Below, piece by piece: positions 10,855 through 20,671 of a DNA stretch of 64,000 nt. The DNA comes from Aphrocallistes beatrix. Its lineage: Eukaryota > Porifera > Hexactinellida > Sceptrulophora > Aphrocallistidae. Made by a program: the position numbers and the translations under genes. Where the stretch lies: positions 1,302,001-1,366,000 of the forward strand of contig OY725500.1 of NCBI GenBank assembly GCA_963281255.1, given 5' to 3'. A model generated the notes under the pieces. It saw nothing but the letters and a program-made list of their open reading frames with translations. It had not been told where the DNA came from and did no database searches. Every line of letters begins with the position of its first letter. Positions within the stretch are counted from its first letter, which is position 1.

Positions 10855-11065
10855 GTACTTTGTCCCTGGAATTTTCGTCCCCGGAATTTTTGTCTCATTA
10901 GAGACTAAAATAAACGGGCACGAATTTGTAAGGAACGGAAAGTGAGGCTTTTGGAGTGGAGTATGTTTGAAAAAAAAAGGTGAAAATGAGGCATTTTGAT
11001 TGAGAAATCAATAGGTGCGAAAGGGGCATTTCAGGGACGAAAGGTCCGCCATTCTTGATCAACAA
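10855..11065. mobile_element. MITE related to 2941-3285 by its interior
   Basis: The right end (gaaaggtccgccattcttgatcaac) and left end (ttgatccactaaggtacttt) form an imperfect inverted pair. Subterminal motifs are TTTCGTCCCTG-like. The interior carries GGAAAGTGAGGCTTTTGGAG, matching the module of 3.1 kb, 15.4 kb and 17.4 kb. Confidence 0.55.
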
Positions 11066-11157
11066 AGGTTTGTAATTGGTCGTCTGGGGTGCAACTCTAT
11101 TCACACTGGCTTTCACTATAATTTGTTTTAGTAGTATGATTTTAGTAATATAGTATA

Positions 11158-11380
11158 TATGCATACATGCCAACCTGAGTCATGATAAAAGCGCGACGCA
11201 GCGTTGAATTTCGCGGGACATGGCGGCACAATGGAAAAGTATTATGCATAGAGTCAAAAAAAGCGGGACATAATGGGGAAATTTCATGTAAAAGCGCGAC
11301 AGTCGAGAAAATTAGCTCAATAGAATGGGGATAAAAGCGGGACGTCCCGCCGAAAACGGGACAGTTGGCAAGTATGTATA
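11158..11380. mobile_element. MITE family D, complete copy
   Basis: GCATACATGCCAAC at the left pairs with GTTGGCAAGTATG at the right. The interior repeats GCGGGACAT, GCGCGAC and CGGGACGTCCCG. The copies near 3.84 kb and 8.94 kb look partial. The downstream flank 11400-12160 shows no gene beyond short chance ORFs. Confidence 0.65.
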
Positions 11381-12576
11381 TGAATTGAAAGTATTATAAT
11401 GTGAATGAAGAATATAATCATGAAAAAAAAGATAGATTAGATTAGATTAGATTGGAGTAGGCAATTATATGAATATTGGATTCCGATCTACAATTGTAGA
11501 ACGGCATATAGGGCATACATTCCCAACTTAGTTGATCAATTACAAATCTACCAGATTCTCTCAATTGCAAGCGTCTCCATAAAATCCAGATATAATGTTG
11601 CAATAATAGAAAGTTATTTGTATGAAATTTGAAATCCACTCAATTTTAATTTGGCCTTGTCTTTCCGCTTATAACGCAATTGAACTCTTTGATTCGAAAT
11701 CGATGCCACAGAACAAACGATGTAGAATTCATTCCTTAAATTAAATTTTCTTAATCCATTTAAAAAAATCAATTTTCAAAACGAGATTCAAAAACTTTAT
11801 TCGAATTCAACTCTAGCTTCATACGTAGTAATGTCTATGTTACGGAAGATGTTGTCGAATGGCCAACATCTTCCGCGAGAGATAGCACACATATTATGTA
11901 GTCATCAATCTAATTGACCATTAATTCCATCACCTGATGTGTTTGACGGTGTTGGAAATAGTAAACGAGTTTAATCTTGCAAATATCCGCAATTAAGAGT
12001 AACAACAACGTTGATTATAATCCCTGTGTATCCAGATTCAATTAACAACTTCATTTAGCTACTTGTAGATAAATTGGTACAGATTATTCCATCATAAGGA
12101 TAAGTATTTAATCAAATTTAAAACCTATACTGCAATGTAATATTTAATCAACAGCTTGATATTAAATTCACAAAATTTGTATATTTACAAGGTCGTAGGC
12201 ACTAGGTGTGAAGTACGTAGTTAGGTTGGAACCGAACAAACCGTACCGGTAGCTACTACCCTGATTTATATTGCTACGAAAAAATATCAAAAGTATAGCT
12301 AAGTTTGCTTCCACCTTTCCTGAGCAATTACTACCCAGACATCCCACAAAATCCCGCGCTGCCGAGTATAATCGAGCACAAATATTGCTCAATGCTTTAT
12401 GTGCTGGACTACTCACTTGGCAGTGCTGGACTCTTTTTGTTTGCTTGTTGGAATTGATTGAAGAATTGGCAAGTAGTAGCCTGTAGGAATATGATTTGGC
12501 ATGTATGTCAAATGATGAGTCTACGATTAAATTCAAAGATCTAAGCGAAATTTTCATACCTTTTCTACATTTTGTA

Positions 12577-12695
12577 CAGTGAAACCTGTCTATAACGACT
12601 ACCCAAGAGTCGAGCTAAAAATGACCGTTATGTACAAGTGACCGCTATATAAAGTAGCCGTTATAGCAGGTGCCATTGTATTAATGGTTTCACTC
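12577..12695. mobile_element. pogo/Tigger-like MITE
   Basis: Starts TA-CAGTGAAACCTGTCTATAACG and ends ...GGTTTCACT. Internal motifs alternate ACCGTTAT and ACCGCTAT. Short TA-flanked elements of this wording are typical of pogo-group MITEs. The right-hand TA is not clean. Confidence 0.6.
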
Positions 12696-12852
12696 CAAAA
12701 TCAATGTACGATACTTAAATGAAAAATCGGAGCAACAAGGTTCTGATAGCAGATTGCTATCCTTAAAATGAACTTTGCGCCTGTTGTTGTTAATAATACT
12801 TCAGAACGATACCATATACACACATAGTTAAATTTTCTTATAGTGTAGTAGT

Positions 12853-13121
12853 CAGGGTTGCCGTGGGAATGGGAATCTGTGGGTTTTCCAAGGGGTATTC
12901 CCATATGGGATGGGAATGGGAATGACTTTAAGCCTATGGGTATTCCCACATGTGGGTTCTGTGGGTTTTTGTGGGTTTTTCTGTGGGTTTTTGTGGGTAT
13001 TTCTGTGGGTTTTTGTGGGTTTTCCTGTGGGTTTCTGTGGGTTTTTGTGGGTATTCCCACAGAAATCCTGTGGGAATGGGATGGGGATGGGTATTCAAAT
13101 TCCATTCCCACGGCAACCCTG
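12853..13121. mobile_element. hAT-type MITE with internal GTGGGTTTTT array, copy 2
   Basis: Same ends as the element at 232-437 (CAGGGTTGCCGTGGGAA / TTCCCACGGCAACCCTG). It has its own perfect 8-bp duplication GTAGTAGT (12845-12852 and 13122-13129). Here the interior is a direct array of TGTGGGTTTT-type units rather than the TGGGAATTCCCA palindromes of copy 1. The two copies therefore share ends but not the expanded core. Confidence 0.9.
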
Positions 13122-13259
13122 GTAGTAGTATATCAGTAAAAAGATAATGTGTATTTTTCACACTTTCAGGTGAATTTTTGAAATATGCTAGAGACTAGCT
13201 AGTACAAATAATAACATGGCTGCCAGCGAGTGTTTTTGTCTAGACTCTAGATAGTAGTA

Positions 13260-13972
13260 TAGGGTGGTCCATAAGTAGTGACCTAATTTTGATTTGCTAT
13301 CATTTCAAAACGAATAACGGCAACGGAGACTAGTCATTGATGATGTGCTCTATCCTGCCTCCACGATTTCTGATGGTTTTCTGCATGTTTGATGCTTTCT
13401 AGAGACCTAGCAGTCTTTGGAGCTCCAATTCTGGTCTTATCTGCAACATTTCCATGCTGCTCAAAGTTCTGAACCATTCATTTTCTTTATTGTTCTGGCA
13501 GCAGAATGCGTTTCCGTTTCCAGTCGAAACGCGTTTCGAATGGAAACGCATTCTGACTGCAACACAATAGAACAAAGAACAAAGATCATTCACTGATACG
13601 TACTATGAAAACAAAGAAGCATGATCAATACTCAACGAGCCTACAAAAGAAATTATGGTAGTAAATCTGCTTCTGTTGCCAGAGCGATTAAGAAAATGGT
13701 TCAGAACTTGAGCAGCATGGAAATGTTGCAGATAAGACCAGAATTGGAGCTCCAAAGACTGCTAGGTCTCTAGAAAGCATCAAACATGCAGAAAACCATC
13801 AGAAATCATTGAGGCAGGTTAGAGCACATTATCAATGACTAGACCCCTGTTGAGGATGGATTATATATCTCCCAAGTGTAAATATTTAATACTTTTTACC
13901 AAATTAAGTTGCCGTTATTCGTTTTGAAATGATAGCAAATCATTTCAAGGTCACTACTTATGGACCACCCTG
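13260..13972. mobile_element. Foldback Tc1/mariner element with transposase HTH relic
   Basis: Ends AGGGTGGTCCATAAGTAGTG and its complement are flanked by TA. The arms pair for over 200 bp. Plus-strand translation across about 13620-13830, with one frameshift near 13710, gives an N-terminal helix-turn-helix of the Tc1/mariner-associated DUF4817 type: a QRAYKRNYGSKSASVARAI helix, then an EQHGNVADK turn and a KTARSLESIKHAE segment. No DDE catalytic domain is present. The left arm repeats part of this sequence in reverse. Confidence 0.75.
13497..13564. mobile_element. Mini TGTTGCAG element inside the mariner foldback
   Basis: A 68-bp palindromic block with agaatgcgtttcc, aaacgcgtttcg and ggaaacgcattctgactgcaaca. 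It is clearly a shrunken relative of the Ginger-like ends at 4292 and 7605. The left terminus has lost the TGTTGCAG and reads ggcagcagaatg. Confidence 0.65.
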
Positions 13973-14040
13973 TATATTCTTGAATTGATTAACTAGACGT
14001 ATTAATCAATAGAAAAATAATACAGACTACTCAATAGATT

Positions 14041-14290
14041 GAATCATATTCATTGTTGAAATTTGAACTGGACCATATTATTTTAGTAATGCATCATATT
14101 TGTAGTAGAAATATTTGCATATTATCATATTCATTGTAGAAATTTGAACTGGACTATATTATTTTAGCAATGGACCATATTTGTCGTATATTCTTTTGCA
14201 TATTAGCATATTCGTTGTAGAAATTTGAACTAGATTATAATTATATTATTTTATGCAATGGATCATATTTGTCGTTTAATTTTTGCATAT
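14041..14290. repeat. Three-copy tandem repeat of about 82 bp
   Basis: Each unit contains tcatattcattgt, then gaaatttgaactgga, tatattattttag, and catatttgt. A single inverted copy appears near 16130-16215. No gene function is suggested. Confidence 0.7.
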
Positions 14291-14299
14291 TAATATATT

Positions 14300-14376
14300 A
14301 CAAGCACGCTTCGCTTGCTTGCGCTGCGCGGCTTGCGGACACTGCGTGTCCGCAGAGTCGCCCTGCGAGCGCCTGG
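14300..14376. repeat. GC-rich stem-loop repeat, copy 2 (inverted)
   Basis: Reverse orientation relative to copy 1. It carries cttcgcttgcttgcgctgcg and the ggacactgcgtgtcc palindrome. Sequence to the right (14390-14765) belongs to repeat family B. Confidence 0.55.
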
Positions 14377-14439
14377 AATCACTCAATCAAACATATTTTG
14401 GGATTTTTTTCCTTTATATAAATATTTCAAACAAAGGTC

Positions 14440-15195
14440 AACGAAAAATTTCTCATATGGATCCGAAAATATAATATTGGAAATCTACAGCACTAAAAAC
14501 CCCATGTCAACCGTTGGAAGCTAGTTTCTAGCCTATTTTTGTAATTTGTTTACTTTATGTATCTATTGTAAACAAAAGTAAACAATTAATTTATCATATC
14601 GATCTGAAAATATGATATTCGAAATCTACACCCCTGAAAACCCAATGTAAACCGTTGGAAGCTAGTTTCTAGCATAATTTTCAAAATTCGTCAAATCGTG
14701 TGAAAATATGTATATAAAGGTGTGAAAATATACAAATAACCTTTTTAACTGCCATACACTATAATATATAATTGAGACATTCACATAAGTTATTGCTTTG
14801 AAGTATTAATTATAACCCTCGCCTGGCTACGTCTCAAAAGTATAAATAGAGAAAACCCCACTTTCATTTTCACTTTCAGTTCACTTTCAATGTACTTTCA
14901 TTTTCACTTTCAACATTCCTAGCCAACCGCGGGTTAATTACAATTACAGCCTACAATATTGTCGTATAATGATTTCTATTGTGAGAGTGAAGCCGTACAT
15001 AGTATTGTATATAAAGGTGTGAAAAATTGTTTTCCATTTTTTTTGCAGAGGTGTGAAAATTTCGCTTAGATCTTAGAACTTAATCGTAGATTCATCATTT
15101 GACACCTACATGCCAATTTTCGTATCTCTACGACTTGCCAATTCTTCAATCAATTCGAACAAACAAACAAACAAACAAAAAATCCTAGCATTTTA
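14440..15195. repeat. Dispersed repeat family B (TGTGAAAA), inverted copies
   Basis: Segments with ggaagctagtttctagc, aatttttcgtaaac-like text and gtgtgaaaatat recur here twice. They recur again in the opposite orientation at 18510-18985 and 19140-19705. The stretch ends with a tail resembling cattttaatatataag. No protein-coding signal is seen; a Helitron relationship is possible but unproven. Confidence 0.5.
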
Positions 15196-15296
15196 ATATA
15201 TAAGATAACCAATAATGATAGAAATGATGTCAAAAATCTGTTTGTGGGCCAAATTTAGCCCGCGGGCTGTATGTTGCAAGCCTGAACTAGATAGTT

Positions 15297-15625
15297 TTGG
15301 AGAGTTGGCATTAGTTCTACCGAAATGTTAGAAGGTTAGCATTGTTTTACTCGATTTTATGAGAGTATACATACATTCGTTAACAGAAAGATGGTTGCGG
15401 GGAAAAATAGTCGCGGAAAGTGAAAGTAGGCATTTTCAGTTTGAAATAGTGTCAAATTGACCGTGAAAGTGGCATTTTAATTTTGTGAGGTGGTGGTTAA
15501 ATGGATTTTTGGAAGAATAACAATGAGTAAATATCAAGAATTGATTATTTAGAACTAATGCTAACTCTCCCAAAATTCGAGTAGAACTAATGCCAACTCC
15601 CAAAATATCCAGTAGAACTACGTAG
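15297..15625. mobile_element. Foldback MITE with CTAATGCCAACTC subterminal repeats
   Basis: The left arm (gagagttggcattagttctac) is inverted and reiterated on the right, where gtagaactaatgccaactc appears as serial copies. The interior has AAAGTGAAAGTAGGCATTTT and gtgaggtggtgg, the same internal module found in otherwise unrelated elements of this window. Confidence 0.6.
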
Positions 15626-15825
15626 TTCAAACTCTCCAAATTCGCACTAATGACAACTCAAGAAATTCGTACTAATGCCTATACCTCGACTGTATGTATA
15701 GGAATAGGTATGAAATTATATAACATCCATAATCTCAATATCCTGGGTTATGAAAATAGGTATTTTATCAACCGGAACGAATCACTAATCGGAACGATTT
15801 TTAGTTTAGCGAGGGTGTACTGTAG

Positions 15826-16056
15826 TTGTTAACAATAAATGTAAATGGTTGCTGTTAGTGTTAACAGCTGTTAACAGCGAGTTAGTTGCTATGAAATTCC
15901 TTAAAAAGTTCAATATTAGATATTTGCACAACTCATATTGAAAACCTAAATTAAAATTGTAAATATTACTATTTTTATATCTAAAATTACAAACTCCAAA
16001 CAAAATATGAAATCTGCAGCTGCAGCCTGCTGTTAACAGCATTGCAGTTTCCATCC
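15826..16056. mobile_element. MITE family F (GCTGTTAACAGC), copy 1
   Basis: The right end is the complement of CAGGGATGGAAACTGCAATG, followed inward by GCTGTTAACAGC palindromes. The left side carries gttaacagctgttaacagc. Related copies lie at 16560-16745 and at the window end, 63840-63960. The intervening sequence 16056-16560 is AT-rich with no gene seen. Confidence 0.6.
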
Positions 16057-16559
16057 CTGAAATTTATTTATAACAAAATTACTACAATATCTAGACACCA
16101 TAAATTGTAATAATTTGTTGTAAGATATTAATTTGCAAATATTAATACTACAAATATGATGCATTACTAAAACAATACGATTATATTGTCCAGTTCAAAT
16201 TTCTTCAATAAATATGATCCAATACAATAAGTAGTTTGTCTCATTTCTCTATTGATTAATACGAGAACTTTAATACTCTAAAACTATAAGTCATAATATA
16301 TTCATACTAAAAGCAAATCAACTTGTATATAAATACTCAGTACAATCTACAAAATTACCAAGATATTAAAACTATTTACTCAAAATTAATACAACTTCAC
16401 AATCACCATCTTTCAAGAAATCTCTGGTAAGTATTTTTGTTACCAAATACACTTATGTGCTTAAAAATGTTGTAATTGATGTACGTACTACGTATCGTTA
16501 AGATATATCAAAATTCTTAAATTTATGTGTATCTTAACGATATTACAATACTTTATGTT

Positions 16560-16745
16560 CAGGGATGAAAATAGCAATGCTATTAACAGCAGATTTCATA
16601 TTCTGTTTGGAGTGTGTAATTTTAGTTATAGACTAGTTATAAGGTTTTCAATTTAAGTTGATGCAAATGTGTAATATTAAACTTTTGAAGGAATTTTCAT
16701 CGCAACTACTTGTAACTTACTGTTAACAGCAGTAATACCAAAAGT
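16560..16745. mobile_element. MITE family F, copy 2
   Basis: Begins CAGGGATGAAAATAGCAATG with attaacagcag, and ends with ttaacagcagtaatacc. The body shares aaacttttgaaggaatttt with the copy at the window end. Confidence 0.6.
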
Positions 16746-16951
16746 ATTACACATCTAATCCAAAAAACGATTTTAGGTTAGACAAAAATTCATCTTTGAT
16801 CGCATCTCTGACAGAATATTCATTTTGATGGTAGAGTTTAGAGTAGAGTAGGTTATATATTGACCTAAGGTTTTTAAAGATATCGAATCCGAATATCTTA
16901 TTCCCAATATTATGCGATACGCCATTAATCATTAACAAAGCACAATAGAGC

Positions 16952-17674
16952 GGGGGCGCAGCATTTGTTAGAATTTTGAAGTAGTCATTTGTTAGAATTT
17001 CTACTGTTTGCATTTGTTAGAATGAGTTTTCTCATATGTTTGCATTTGTTAGAATGAGCTTTCTCATATGTTTGCAATTGTTAGAATAGTTCTCCCCGAT
17101 GTTTGCATTTGTTAGAATGAGTTTTCTCATATGTTTGCATTTGTTAGAATGAGTTATTTCATATGTTTGCATTTGTTAGAATGAGTTTTCTCATATGTTT
17201 GCAATTGTTAGAATGAGTTTTCTCATATGTTTGCAATTGTTAGAATGAGTTTTCTCATATGTTTGCATTTGTTAGAATGAGCTTTCTCATATGTTTGCAA
17301 TTGTTAGAATGAGTTATTTCATATGCTTGCATTTGTTTGAATAGTCCATTCATGCTATAGTGTTGGGGGGAAAACAAGAAAGTGATTTCAGGCATTTTAG
17401 TTTGGAACAAATTGAAATTGAAAGTGATTTCAGGCATTTTCTGCTCACTGTGGGGGGGTACGGTGACATTTTCAGAAAAGAATGTGGCCAAATGAGAGCG
17501 AAAGCAGGCCTTTGATGTCGGAAACGTAGTAAGAGCAAAGTGAAAGGAAGCCTTTTGAGTTTGGAACAAATTGATTTTGAAAGTTATTTCAAATTCGTTC
17601 TAACAAATGCAAGCATATGAGAAAACTATTCTAACAAATGACTACTTCAAAATTCTAACAAATGCATGCGCCCA
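16952..17674. mobile_element. MITE with 32-bp internal tandem array (8-bp TSD)
   Basis: Inverted ends (GGGGGCGCAGCATTTGTTAG and the complement of TGGGCGCATGCATTTGTTAG) are flanked by a perfect 8-bp duplication AATAGAGC (16944-16951 and 17675-17682). From about 17008 to 17340 lie some 10-11 copies of a 32-bp unit, gtttgcatttgttagaatga plus gttttctcatat. The first half of the unit is the subterminal motif of the TIR. The family-A copy at 18.36 kb shows the uninserted site (acaatagagtttaggaatg when reversed). Confidence 0.88.
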
Positions 17675-17793
17675 AATAGAGCTTAGGAATGTATTATCAC
17701 ATATATAAATATGGTATCAAAGCACCCAAATCCGTTGTTAAAATTTAGATTAGTCATCATATGGTTGCGCAATAGGTTATATTTGTGACAAAT

Positions 17794-18122
17794 TGGTCAG
17801 ATGGGGTTACATCTTGAAGACCGCGATAGCTAGACATTCAAATGTAATTCCATTTGATAGCCAATATACTATTTTCTATTGAGCGATAATATAATTTCGA
17901 CGTCTAAATTCAATGGTTTACGAGATATTCGACAAATTACCAAATGTGACCAATATGATAAATTGTCTAATAACTCGTAAATCATTGAATTTAGACAAAT
18001 AAATTATATTATCACTTGATAGGAAATAGTCTATTGGCTATCAAATGGAATTACATTTGAATGTCTAGCTATCGCGGTCTTCAAGATATAACCCCAACTG
18101 ACCAAAACACGTTTCCATAGCA
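17794..18122. repeat. Palindromic foldback element G, copy 1
   Basis: The arms pair along most of their length: ttgaagaccgcgatagctag on the left and ctagctatcgcggtcttcaa on the right, with the centre near 17955. A second, closely similar palindrome lies at 52293-52640, there with complete GTTGCTATGGAAACG ends. It is embedded in family A sequence. Confidence 0.8.
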
Positions 18123-18299
18123 ACGCTGGATTGTAGCAACATTTCATGAAAAAAATCCAAATCTTTCGTTTTATCTTATTCACATCTCAGTTCTATGCAA
18201 AAAACCTTATAACAAAAACACTTTCCTTAAACGACCTCTGAAAATCACCAAATTTGTCACAAATATAACCTATTGCACAACCATATGATGACTAATCTA

Positions 18300-18510
18300 A
18301 ATTTTAACAACGGATTTGGGTACTTTGATACCAAATTTATATATGTGATAATACATTCCTAAACTCTATTGTGCTTTGTTAATTATTTAAGGCAGCTCAT
18401 GTATTAGTTCAACCATCTTCTACCGCATCCCTAGTCCCAAATCCGCAAGTTACTGTGAGGCCTTATATACAGTAGGCTATGCCACAACTTATGTTTGATA
18501 TCTTAAATGT
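18300..18510. repeat. Dispersed repeat family A, copy 2 arm
   Basis: Inverted counterpart of 16880-16951/17675-17760. It provides the empty sites for the insertions at 232-437 and 16952-17674, and it resembles 48590-48695. Confidence 0.65.
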
Positions 18511-19705
18511 ATTATGGTGTATAGCAATAAAAAAGATTATGTGCATATTTCACACCTTTATATATACATATTTTCACACCATTTGACAAATTTTGAAAAA
18601 TATGCTAGACGGGTGACATGGGGTTTTTAGTGGTGTAGATTTAGAATATTAGATTTTCGGATCCATAAGAGAAATTATTCGTCAACCTTTGTTCACAATT
18701 TTTATATAAAGCAAAAATCCCAAAATAGGTTAGATTACTTAACTCCAGGTGCCCGCAGGTCCGCAAGCCGCGCAGCAGAAGCAAGCAAATCGTGCTTGTC
18801 TTACGTATATATTAAAATGCTAGATTTGTTAGTTTGTCTGTCCGAATTGATTGAAGAATTGGTATGTAGGTACCAAGTGATGAATCTACGATTAAGTTCG
18901 AAAATCTAAGCGAAATTTTCACACTTCTGCAAAAAAATGGAAAACAATTTTTCACACCTTTTCTATACAAATTATATGACTACTAGGGGTGTCGACGAAT
19001 CCTCGAATTATAATACCCGGTTCTCGAATCCTTTGCCAGCTAATACCCGGATATCCGGGTATTTTTAGTTTATAGAATACTTTTCAAAATTCTTTTAATA
19101 AATGGTAAGATCATTGTATAGACATTGAATCATGGATTTTAAAAATGGGGAAAAAAATTCACACCTTTTCTATACAAAATATATGGCTTACACTATCACA
19201 ATAGCAATCATTGTACAACACTACTATAGATTGTCATTGTTGTTAAAATACTTCAAAGCCATAACTTGTTTGATATCTTAAATGTATTATAATTTATAGT
19301 GTATATCAATAAAAAGGATTATGTGCATATTTTCACACCATTTGAATTTTGAAAAATATGCTAGAAGCTAACTTCCAAGGGGTGACATGAGGTTTTTAGG
19401 GGTGTAGATTTCCAGGTCTATTATTCTTTTGTTTACAATATTTATATTTTAAAAAATTCCCAAAATAGGTTAGATTGAGTAATTCCAGGCGCCCGTAGGG
19501 CGACTCTGTTGACACGCAGTGTCCGCAAGCAAGCGAAGCGCGCTTGTATCTTATATATTAAAACGCAATGGTTTTTTAGTTTTTTTCTGTCCAAAATTGA
19601 TTGAGGAACTGGGAGGTGCTAGAAATGTGAAAGTGGCACACAGGTAAATAATAATGAGTCTACGATTAAGTTCGAAGATCTAAGCAAAACCTTCACACCT
19701 CGCCG
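18510..19705. repeat. Repeat family B cluster with GC-rich stem-loops 3 and 4
   Basis: Two tandem copies of the same composite occur. Each has a gattatgtgcatattttcac segment, a gggtgacatg-ggtttttag segment, a GC-rich stem-loop (18749-18805 and 19487-19550), then cttatatattaaaacg or attaaaatgctag and a ttgattgaagaattgg tail. The repeated order suggests one mobile unit whose ends meet at the stem-loop. A Helitron-like element is one possibility. Confidence 0.5.
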
Positions 19706-20225
19706 AGATAGGTGACAAATAGTGCTGACCAATGGAATTCGTTTCTTTTATAATGTAAATACATTGGGATCAAACAGTTGTGACTTATGCATACAATCAA
19801 AAGGATTATTTGTGATTGAAATTCATTGGTTCGAGTGAGAACCAAACAATTATCAGACTTTTATAATGCGATACACACGATTCTATTTCATATAAGTGAT
19901 TGAATACAGTTATTTTTAGTCTACAATTTGATTGTTAAAAGTTATTTTATGATCGAATTGATTGATTATACATATAACACACTCATTGTTGTTAACGACC
20001 TGGATGAAATTGGTTGATTATTCAAGTATAATAATATTTAGCAATGTGAACTTTGTGGATTCACATTGACCTTACATCAGGATTAGTTGACTTAATACGA
20101 AGTAAATTCCTAGTTATCACAAACCAAAATTTTCTGCTACAGTTTTGATTTCATTAAGTGACTACAGACAAATGACAATTCAGCATACTTAGTATAAAAC
20201 AAGAAAGCGACGTATTGTTTCTCTA

Positions 20226-20296
20226 ATGTCCCAAGCGCCCATTGGGTAACTCTGCGGACACGCAGTATCCGCAAGCCGCGCAGCGCAAGCTTGTTA
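20226..20296. repeat. GC-rich stem-loop repeat, copy 5
   Basis: Carries aactctgcggacacgcagt and gccgcgcagcgcaagcttg. The sequence 19705-20226 before it shows no gene or recognisable element. Confidence 0.5.
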
Positions 20297-20325
20297 TGAA
20301 ATAAGGAGCAAAATATAGTTATTAT

Positions 20326-20652
20326 CATAGGTGTAAAGTTTTTGATTTTTTTCTAAAAGTGTGGGGGGCCATTTCCCAAAATCATGTTAAATCGATCCAT
20401 CAAAATAAGCAGATCTAGTTTTCAAAGTAGTATTGAATGTAAAATATTGCTGAGGAAATTTAATATGAAAAGTAAATCGGGATATTTTGAAATATATTTA
20501 CTAAAGATAACTAATGCTGAGATGATATCAATAATATGCTGTGAAACAGTTTCAACTAAAAACCAACTGTTATAAGTGTGGGGGGCCGCCCCCACACTTT
20601 GAAGCGCTGTGGGGGGCCAGAACCCCACAACTAGGCTAAGTTTACGCCTATG
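20326..20652. mobile_element. hAT-type MITE immediately upstream of the giant GTPase gene
   Basis: Ends CATAGGTGTAAAG and the complement of CATAGGCGTAAAC are flanked by a perfect 8-bp duplication GTTATTAT (20318-20325 and 20653-20660). GTGTGGGGGGCC hairpins lie inside both ends. The element stops 19 bp before the ATG at 20672, so the gene's 5-prime UTR or promoter must start inside it, beyond it or in the 19-bp gap. Confidence 0.9.
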
Positions 20653-20671
20653 GTTATTATGCTTTGTTAGG

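Noticed and set aside
12858-13161. Gly/Phe/Trp- or Pro/Lys/Thr-rich ORFs on both strands
   Set aside because: All frames stay open because the GTGGGTTTTT array lacks stops; no gene.
17008-17340. CRISPR-like array of 32-bp repeats
   Set aside because: Units are contiguous without variable spacers, lie inside a TIR-bounded element with an 8-bp TSD, and the genome is eukaryotic.
20609-20671. N-terminal extension of the giant GTPase from GTG
   Set aside because: The codon is GTG within MITE sequence; the first in-frame ATG at 20672 is the credible start for a nuclear gene.
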